Part shown: in pieces, positions 58,646-64,000 of the stretch
Position numbering within the stretch: the first letter of the stretch is position 1
Layout: every line of letters starts with the position of its first letter
DNA from: Henriciella algicola
GTDB taxonomy: Bacteria; Pseudomonadota; Alphaproteobacteria; Caulobacterales; Hyphomonadaceae
DNA length: 64,000 nucleotides
Direction: 5' to 3'
Assembly: GCF_003576245.1 (NCBI RefSeq)
Contig: NZ_QWGA01000008.1
Coordinates: 451,184-515,183, forward strand
Made by a program: the position numbers and the translations under genes
The notes under the pieces: generated by a model
Databases searched by the model: none
What the model saw: only the letters and a program-made list of their open reading frames with translations
Told to the model about the DNA's origin: nothing

Positions 58646-59842
58646 ATGAATCTGGAATTCACGCCCGAAGAAGTGGCCTTCCGCAAGGAAGTCCGCGAAT
58701 TCATCGAGAACAATTATCCTGAGCATCTTCGCGGCGTTGGCGCGCGCGAGGACCTCAGCAAGGAAGACATGCTGGCCTGGCACCAGATCCTTGGCAAAAA
58801 AGGCTGGTCGGTTCCTGCCTGGCCAGAAAAGTACGGTGGCACCGGCTGGACCCCGACCCAGAAATACATCTGGTCGGAAGAGAACGCCCGCATGGACACG
58901 ATCATGCCGCTGCCTTTCGGCGTCTCCATGGTCGGCCCGGTGATCTACACTTTCGGCTCTGAGGAGATCAAAGCCAAGCACCTGCCGGGTATCCGCGACG
59001 GCTCTGTCTGGTGGTGTCAGGGCTATTCCGAGCCGGGCGCAGGTTCTGACCTTGCCTCGCTCAAGACGACGGCTGTCCGCGACGGCGACCACTATGTGAT
59101 CAACGGTCAGAAAACCTGGACCACGCTGGCCCAGCACGCTGACTGGGGCTTCTTCCTCTGCCGCACGGACCCGAACGCGTCCAAGCCGCAGGAGGGCATT
59201 TCCTTTATTCTGGCTGACATGCGCACCCCGGGCATCGAAGTGAAGCCGATCAAGACGATCGATGGCGGCCATGAGGTCAACGAGACCTGGCTGACCGACG
59301 TTCGTGTCCCGGTCGAGAACCTTGTCGGCAAGGAAAACGAAGGCTGGACCTACGCCAAGTTCCTGCTCGCTCACGAGCGTTCGGGCATCGCTGGCGTCGC
59401 CCGCTCCAAGCGCGGTGTCGAAAAGCTTCGCCAGATCGCCTCGACCGAGCTTCTCGAAGGCAAGCCGCTGATCAACGACGATGATTTCCTGCGCAAGATC
59501 TCGCAGCTGGAGATCGACCTGACGGCTCTGGAATTCACTGAGCTGCGTACGCTGGCCGGTGAAGCACAGGGCAAGGGCCCTGGTCCGGAAAGCTCCATCC
59601 TCAAGGTGAAGGGCACCGAGATCCAGCAGCGCCTGACCGAGCTCACGCTTGAAGCTGTCGGCCATTACGGCCACCCATATTTCCGCGGTTTCCCGGAAGA
59701 CGGCTCCAACGAGTTCCCGATTGGCCCGGACTATGCCCACCAGGCAGCACCGAGCTATTTCAACATGCGCAAGACGTCGATCTATGGCGGCTCGAACGAG
59801 ATCCAGCGCAACATCATCACTAAGATGATCCTGGGGCTCTAG
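58646..59842 (+). CDS. Acyl-CoA dehydrogenase, large-subunit type (PimC-like)
   Basis: A 398-residue acyl-CoA dehydrogenase: WWCQGYSEPGAGSDLASLKTTA near 130-151, YVINGQKTWTTLAQHADWGFFLCRTDP, and the end RKTSIYGGSNEIQRNIITKMILGL, which carries the ETF/FAD contacts. It resembles the large subunit of heteromeric enzymes such as pimeloyl-CoA dehydrogenase PimC. A small-subunit type follows at 60523. Together they likely oxidise a dicarboxyl-, branched- or ring-derived acyl-CoA, with an enoyl-CoA hydratase gene further along. Start has GAGGAG upstream. Confidence 0.85.
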   Translation: MNLEFTPEEVAFRKEVREFIENNYPEHLRGVGAREDLSKEDMLAWHQILGKKGWSVPAWPEKYGGTGWTPTQKYIWSEENARMDTIMPLPFGVSMVGPVIYTFGSEEIKAKHLPGIRDGSVWWCQGYSEPGAGSDLASLKTTAVRDGDHYVINGQKTWTTLAQHADWGFFLCRTDPNASKPQEGISFILADMRTPGIEVKPIKTIDGGHEVNETWLTDVRVPVENLVGKENEGWTYAKFLLAHERSGIAGVARSKRGVEKLRQIASTELLEGKPLINDDDFLRKISQLEIDLTALEFTELRTLAGEAQGKGPGPESSILKVKGTEIQQRLTELTLEAVGHYGHPYFRGFPEDGSNEFPIGPDYAHQAAPSYFNMRKTSIYGGSNEIQRNIITKMILGL

Positions 59843-59844
59843 TC

Positions 59845-60489
59845 ATGACGGCCCGGGCAGCAATCGCTTCACTCTGTATCGCAATTGCTGCCCCGGCTCT
59901 TCCCGCTGCAGGTCAGGGCGTTCCTGACGTTGAGGCAGGCGTATCCCTTTTCTGGGTCAGCCATTATGACGGCTACGATTCAAGCTATCGGGAACGCATT
60001 GTGGCAGCTGACGACGACTGGGCGATCTATCAGCTTTTTGTGGACGACGAATTGTCTGAGGGCGATGACGTCGGTCCAGATGACTTCTATGCACTTTTCT
60101 CCGGCATCGACTATCGCGACTGCGCCGAGGACGAAATGCCGGACGAAGCTGAACGTGGTCGACTGGCGGCGTTGTTCCCGCTGACAGAGGGCAGCGTCAT
60201 GGAAGATACGACTTTCACTGGCGGCCCGGTCATACGGGTTGGTGCCCAAGAGGACTTTTTCCTGATGGGAGAGACTGTAAGCGCCAACAAGGTCGTCTTC
60301 GATTATCCGGACGACCAGGAAGAGTATGTGGATGAGGCTGTCTACGTCCTTTCGGACAAGCCCTACACTGTTGCGATGGACTGGGATGAAGGCGGCAAGG
60401 ACCGCGTTATGCTCATCGCGCAATCAGACGAAACACAAGAGGCGCCGTCGCCCGACATGCTCGGGAATTGCGCGGCACTACTGAACTAG
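59845..60489 (+). CDS. Hypothetical secreted protein
   Basis: A 214-residue protein with an N-terminal signal sequence (TARAAIASLCIAIAAPALPAAG). It is highly acidic, with stretches such as DDELSEGDDVGPDDFY and DEDEMPDEAERGR-like runs, and has two cysteines. No family recognised. It starts two bases after the stop of the large acyl-CoA dehydrogenase gene and lies before its partner gene, so it is co-transcribed with both. Confidence 0.65.
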   Translation: MTARAAIASLCIAIAAPALPAAGQGVPDVEAGVSLFWVSHYDGYDSSYRERIVAADDDWAIYQLFVDDELSEGDDVGPDDFYALFSGIDYRDCAEDEMPDEAERGRLAALFPLTEGSVMEDTTFTGGPVIRVGAQEDFFLMGETVSANKVVFDYPDDQEEYVDEAVYVLSDKPYTVAMDWDEGGKDRVMLIAQSDETQEAPSPDMLGNCAALLN

Positions 60490-60522
60490 ACAAAACCTAA
60501 GAAATTCCCGGAGGAGACCGTA

Positions 60523-61680
60523 ATGGATTTCAATTTCTCAGAAGAACAGACGATGATCCGCGACAGCCTCGCAAGGCTGCTGCGCGACCAGTACGATTTC
60601 GACACGCGCCGCAAGGTTGTCGGCAGCGAAAGCGGCTGGCGCCCTGAAATGTGGCAGCAGTTTGCAGAGCTCGGCCTGCTCGCAGCGCCATTCTCTGAGG
60701 AAGATGGCGGCCTTGGCGGCGGTTCGATCGACTCCATGGTTATCATGGAAGAGTTCGGCAAGGCGCTCGTCGTCGAGCCTTACATCCCGACCATTGTCTG
60801 CGCAGGCGGCTTCCTGAAGCATGCCGGCACGCCAGAGCAGAAGTCCGAACACCTCGAAGCCATCATCGGCGGCGAGCGCGTCTTCGCTTTCGCCTATGCA
60901 GAGCCGCGCGGCCGCTACGACCTCAATGATCTTGAGACCACCGCCAAGAAGGACGGCGATGCCTACACGCTGAACGGCCACAAGGCTGTTGTCGTTGGCG
61001 CGCCATGGGCAAGCCACCTCATCGTAACGGCACGCACCTCCGGCGACCGCCGCGACAAGGACGGTATCTCTGTCTTCATCGTGGAAAAGGATGCCAAGGG
61101 CGTCACCACCCGCGACTACCCAACGGTCGATGGCCGCCGTGCTTCGGAAGTCTATTTCGAGAACGTGTCTGTCCCGGCTGGCAATCTGATCGGCGAAGAA
61201 GGCAAGGCCCTGCCGCTGATCGAACGTATCGTCGATGAAGCAACGGTCGCAGTCTGCGCCGAAGCCATGGGCGCCATGGGCGTCGCGCACAAGCAGACGG
61301 TCGAATACTCCAAGCAGCGCAAGCAGTTCGGCATCGCGATCGGCAAGTTCCAGGTGCTCCAGCACCGCATGGTCGACATGTTCATGGAGCATGAGCAGTC
61401 GATTTCCATGACCTATATGGCGACGCTGAAGCTCGACGAAGACGAAGTGACCCGCAAGAAGGCCGTCTCCGCAGCCAAGGTCCGCATCGGCCAGGGCGGC
61501 CGTTTTGTCGGCCAGGAAGCCATCCAGATCCATGGCGGCATGGGCATGACGGATGAGCTGGCCGTCGGCCACTATTTCAAGCGCCTCACCATGATCGACA
61601 GCGAGTTTGGCAATGTGGACTTCCACATGCGTCGCTACTCGAACCTCAGCGGTGAGGAGCAGGCGATGGCCGCCGAATAG
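60523..61680 (+). CDS. Acyl-CoA dehydrogenase, small-subunit type (PimD-like)
   Basis: A 385-residue protein that matches the small subunit of pimeloyl-CoA dehydrogenase-type enzymes: MDFNFSEEQTMIRDSLARLLRDQYDFDTRRKV, SIDSMVIMEEFGKALVVEPYIPT, AYAEPRGRYDLNDLETTAKKDGDAYTLNGHKAVVVGAPWA, RKQFGIAIGKFQVLQHRMVDM and IQIHGGMGMTDELAVGHYFKRLTMI. The TEPGAGSD block of single-subunit enzymes is replaced by AEPRGRYD. With the large subunit at 58646 it should form a heteromeric enzyme. GGAGGAG precedes the start, and a strong terminator follows. Confidence 0.85.
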   Translation: MDFNFSEEQTMIRDSLARLLRDQYDFDTRRKVVGSESGWRPEMWQQFAELGLLAAPFSEEDGGLGGGSIDSMVIMEEFGKALVVEPYIPTIVCAGGFLKHAGTPEQKSEHLEAIIGGERVFAFAYAEPRGRYDLNDLETTAKKDGDAYTLNGHKAVVVGAPWASHLIVTARTSGDRRDKDGISVFIVEKDAKGVTTRDYPTVDGRRASEVYFENVSVPAGNLIGEEGKALPLIERIVDEATVAVCAEAMGAMGVAHKQTVEYSKQRKQFGIAIGKFQVLQHRMVDMFMEHEQSISMTYMATLKLDEDEVTRKKAVSAAKVRIGQGGRFVGQEAIQIHGGMGMTDELAVGHYFKRLTMIDSEFGNVDFHMRRYSNLSGEEQAMAAE

Positions 61681-61707
61681 GCGCCTGTCGACACGCTTGA
61701 CGAAAAG

Positions 61708-61740
61708 ACCCGGCCTGCAACACTGCAGGCCGGGTTTTTC
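61708..61740 (+). terminator. Terminator after the PimD-like gene
   Basis: ACCCGGCCTGCA (61708-61719) pairs perfectly with TGCAGGCCGGGT (61724-61735) around ACAC, followed by TTTTC. Confidence 0.93.
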
Positions 61741-61756
61741 TTTTGGGGACGTGAAG

Positions 61757-62305
61757 ATGAAACAGGTATCTTTTGCCGTGGCCGCTCTGGTCGCAGGCTT
61801 GGCTTTCCAGTCCGTTGCGGACGCTCAGGAGGCGGGCGAAGCCGCGCCTCAGCCCGCGCCGCCGTCCTGCGAAGGCGACGTCTATGACGACTTCGATTTC
61901 TGGCTGGGCGAGTGGCAGGTCACCACACCGGACGGGCAGGTTGCCGGCACCAATTCAATCACGAAAGCCGAAGACGGATGCCTCCTGATTGAGCGGTGGA
62001 CGGGCGCGCAAGAGTCAACGGGGCAGAGCTATAATTTTTACGATACCGGCCTCGACAAGTGGCGCCAGGTCTGGGTCGCGCGCGGGGCCACCATCGACTA
62101 TGCAGGCAAGCTGACGGAGGACGGCGAGATGCGCCTTGAAGGCAAAATCGCTTATCGCAATGGCACCACCGCGCCTTTCCGCGGGAGCTGGACGTCAGAG
62201 GCCGATGGCAGCGTCACCCAGCACTTCCAGCAGTACAATTCAGAGACTGAAAGCTGGGACGACTGGTTCACCGGTATCTATCGCCGCACCCCTGCTGGCG
62301 AATAA
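61757..62305 (+). CDS. Hypothetical exported protein (DUF1579-like)
   Basis: 182 residues from the ATG at 61757 (GGGGAC upstream), or two more from a GTG at 61751. A signal sequence (KQVSFAVAALVAGLAFQSVADAQ) is followed by a lipocalin-like beta-rich body: FDFWLGEWQVTTPDGQVAGTNSITK, CLLIERWTGAQESTGQSYNFYDTGLDKWRQVW, GEMRLEGKI, and ending near DDWFTGIYRRTP. The FWLGEW start and the repeated strand pattern resemble DUF1579-type proteins of unknown role. It is alone between terminator and the hydratase gene. Confidence 0.65.
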   Translation: MKQVSFAVAALVAGLAFQSVADAQEAGEAAPQPAPPSCEGDVYDDFDFWLGEWQVTTPDGQVAGTNSITKAEDGCLLIERWTGAQESTGQSYNFYDTGLDKWRQVWVARGATIDYAGKLTEDGEMRLEGKIAYRNGTTAPFRGSWTSEADGSVTQHFQQYNSETESWDDWFTGIYRRTPAGE

Positions 62306-62394
62306 GAGGCGCGTGACCACTCGACATGGTCCCAAGGCTGCCATAGTCCCGATCAGGAAAATCAGACACTGCGCCAAATATTGAGGGAGACACC

Positions 62395-63192
62395 ATGTCC
62401 GTCATCAAGCTTGAGAAATCCGGATCCATCGCAACGCTGACGCTGACGCGTCCGGACATGATGAACGCCCTCGGCCAGGAAGGTGACGGCCCGGCTGTCG
62501 CGGCTGCCTGCGCAGAGATCGAGGCTGACCCGGACATCCGTGTGGCCATCCTGACCGGCGAAGGCCGTGCCTTCTCGGCCGGCGGCGACGTCAAAGCCAT
62601 GCGCGACAAGACCGGTGCCTTCGGCGGCAGCCCGAACCAGATCCGGAATGGCTATCGCCGCAATATCCATATGGTCGTCAAATCGCTCTACAATCTCGAA
62701 GTCCCGCTGATCTCTGCGGTGAATGGCGCGGCGATCGGCCTTGGCTGTGACGTCGCCTGTATGGCGGATGTGCGCATCGCGTCGGACAAGGCGAAGTTCG
62801 GTGTGACCTTCCTCAAGCTCGGCCTCATTCCGGGCGATGGTGGCGCATGGCTGCTGCCGCGTATCGTCGGCAACGCTCGCGCCGCCCAGCTTCTCTTCAC
62901 CGGTGACGTGATCGACGCACAGACCGCGCTCGACTGGGGCCTCATTTCTGAGGTCCACACGCCAGAAGCGCTGATGGACGCTGCCATGTCGCTGGCAGAG
63001 CGTATGGCTGTTCAGCCGCCGCAGGCCCTCCGCCTCGCAAAGACGCTGCTCCGCCACGGCCAGTCTGCCTCCTACGACACGATCATGGAGCTGTCCGCCG
63101 CCTCGCAGGCCCTGATGCACGAGACCGAGGACCATATGGAAGGCGTCCACGCCATCCTCGAAAAGCGCGCACCGAAGTTCGAAGGTAAATAG
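62395..63192 (+). CDS. Enoyl-CoA hydratase
   Basis: A 265-residue crotonase with GGGAG upstream. GSIATLTLTRPDMMNALGQE, AFSAGGDVKAMRD (oxyanion-hole segment), VPLISAVNGAAIGLGCDVACMADVRIAS, KFGVTFLKLGLIPGDGGAWLLPRIVG and the usual C-terminal helical region are present. It hydrates 2-enoyl-CoA and may follow the acyl-CoA dehydrogenases nearby. The family also contains isomerases, which cannot be excluded. The next gene, ridA, starts eight bases later and is likely co-transcribed. Confidence 0.88.
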   Translation: MSVIKLEKSGSIATLTLTRPDMMNALGQEGDGPAVAAACAEIEADPDIRVAILTGEGRAFSAGGDVKAMRDKTGAFGGSPNQIRNGYRRNIHMVVKSLYNLEVPLISAVNGAAIGLGCDVACMADVRIASDKAKFGVTFLKLGLIPGDGGAWLLPRIVGNARAAQLLFTGDVIDAQTALDWGLISEVHTPEALMDAAMSLAERMAVQPPQALRLAKTLLRHGQSASYDTIMELSAASQALMHETEDHMEGVHAILEKRAPKFEGK

Positions 63193-63199
63193 GCCTGTC

Positions 63200-63592
63200 A
63201 TGGCAAGCGGGCGCCGCCTGATCTCCACTGGCTCGCCATTCGAGAAGGCATTTGGCTATTCGCGTGCTGTCGTGCAGGGCGATTGGTGCTTTGTCGCCGG
63301 GGTCACGGGGTATGATTACGCCGCCATGACCATGCCGCAGGATGCTGCCGCTCAGGCAGACGCGTGTTTCGCCACGATTTCCCGCGTGCTGGAGGAGGCA
63401 GGCTTTGCCATAGCGGACATCGTCCGCGTGCAATACACGCTGACAGACCGGGCGCTGGTCGATGAGGTCGCGCCCGTCCTCGGCCGGCATATGGGCGACA
63501 TTCGTCCGGCCGCGACGATGGTGATTTCGGGGCTGATCTCGCCGGAAATGAAGATCGAGATCGAGGTGACGGCGCTAAGATCAGAGGCCTGA
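63200..63592 (+). CDS. RidA/YjgF family protein
   Basis: A 130-residue RidA-fold protein with FEKAFGYSRAVVQGDWCFVAGVTGYDY, a central ADACFATISRVLEEAGFAIADIVRVQYTLTD and the C-terminal IRPAATMVISGLISPEMKIEIEVTAL. The arginine of RPAAT and the Glu of IEIEVTA match the enamine/imine-binding site. It hydrolyses reactive enamine/imine intermediates in RidA proper; this subgroup is less well known. It follows the enoyl-CoA hydratase. Confidence 0.88.
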   Translation: MASGRRLISTGSPFEKAFGYSRAVVQGDWCFVAGVTGYDYAAMTMPQDAAAQADACFATISRVLEEAGFAIADIVRVQYTLTDRALVDEVAPVLGRHMGDIRPAATMVISGLISPEMKIEIEVTALRSEA

Positions 63593-63680
63593 CCCTCCGC
63601 CACGTCATGCCTTGTGCCCTTTCCGCTAGTCGATAAGCTATCTATCAATAGAGGCGAAAAACGCCCTAAGGGAGGACTGC

Positions 63681-63971
63681 ATGATTGGTATCGTTGCGAA
63701 GCTGCAAATAGCTGAAGGCAAGAATGATGAATTCGAACAGGTCGGCAAGGACCTGATGGCGAAGGTCAAGGCGAATGAGCCTGGCTGTCTGACCTACCAG
63801 CTTTACCGCTCACAGTCCGATCCGCAGTCCTACATCTTCATGGAGCAGTACTCCGATGACGAAGCGCTCAAGGCGCACGGCCAGACGGAGTATTTCAAGG
63901 CAGCAGGGCCGAAAATGGCAGGCTGCCTCGCCGGAAAGCCGGAAATCGAGCGCTACGATATCGTTGAATAA
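63681..63971 (+). CDS. Antibiotic biosynthesis monooxygenase (ABM) family protein
   Basis: A 96-residue ferredoxin-like dimeric alpha-beta barrel protein with GGGAGG upstream: GIVAKLQIAEGKNDEFEQVGKDLMAKVKANEPGCLTYQLYRSQ and FIMEQYSDDEALKAHGQTEYFK are typical of the ABM family, often acting as small quinol monooxygenases or heme-type proteins. No specific substrate is assigned. The 29 bases after it end in GAAGGAG, probably the ribosome site of a gene beyond the window. Confidence 0.85.
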   Translation: MIGIVAKLQIAEGKNDEFEQVGKDLMAKVKANEPGCLTYQLYRSQSDPQSYIFMEQYSDDEALKAHGQTEYFKAAGPKMAGCLAGKPEIERYDIVE

Positions 63972-64000
63972 AACCCTCTGACGCGTCGTCCCCGAAGGAG

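Noticed and set aside
58574-61626. Long antisense frames (388 and 362 residues) opposite the acyl-CoA dehydrogenase genes
   Set aside because: In GC-rich genes the opposite strand is often open. The sense frames have full family motifs and ribosome sites, the antisense ones have neither.

Overview
The window comes from an alphaproteobacterium. The 16S sequence, the 16S-tRNA-Ile-tRNA-Ala-23S-5S-tRNA-fMet order, a NepR/EcfG general stress pair and the GC-rich codon use all point there. The mix of Pfa lipid synthase, many acyl-CoA dehydrogenases and a short 16S V1 loop suggests a marine Hyphomonadaceae-like organism, but that genus-level placement is inference.

Layout. 1-6041: rRNA operon with two look-alike tandem promoters, ending in the initiator tRNA. 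5997-13917: a 7.9-kb integrative element inserted into the 3' end of tRNA-fMet, bounded by a 58-bp perfect direct repeat. It carries a tyrosine integrase flanked by 11-bp arm-type repeats, an AlpA-like HTH protein, a DUF736 protein, a replication-initiator-like protein, and probable defence or nuclease genes (EVE-HNH endonuclease, NYN ribonuclease, SNase-like lipoprotein). 14037-22499: an MFS exporter, an acyl-CoA dehydrogenase-like flavoprotein, a LysR regulator and a valine-degradation run (mmsA, isobutyryl-CoA dehydrogenase, 3-hydroxyisobutyryl-CoA hydrolase, mmsB). 22496-28464: tamB and tamA. 28807-30284: nepR, ecfG and a phosphopantetheinyl transferase gene. 45076 down to 30262 (minus strand): a Pfa-type polyunsaturated or secondary lipid synthase operon, read pfaD, pfaA (KS-MAT-ACP-ACP), a KR gene, a giant KS-CLF-AT-DH-DH-DH gene, and a GNAT/N-acyl amino acid synthase-like gene. 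45272-64000: a divergent PEP carboxylase, DUF2855, nitronate monooxygenase-like, CoA-transferase, ROK kinase, three acyl-CoA dehydrogenases, pcm, dusA, a TauE/SafE permease, retropepsin-like protease, DUF1289, a CobT-like protein, enoyl-CoA hydratase, RidA and a small monooxygenase.

The most interesting region is the lipid synthase. The pfaA stop codon lies 3 nt after an in-frame T TTT TTT heptamer, six bases before a strong GC-rich stem-loop, and the -1 frame stays open through an Ala/Pro linker into the KR. This looks like a programmed -1 frameshift making KS-MAT-ACP-ACP-KR from two annotated genes. The operon ends in an acyltransferase of the kind that moves an acyl chain from a carrier onto an amine, suggesting that the product may be released as an N-acyl compound. 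The PPTase needed to activate the carriers sits convergently, directly behind the general stress sigma factor gene.

All functional calls rest on motif recognition by eye. No database search or folding program was run.
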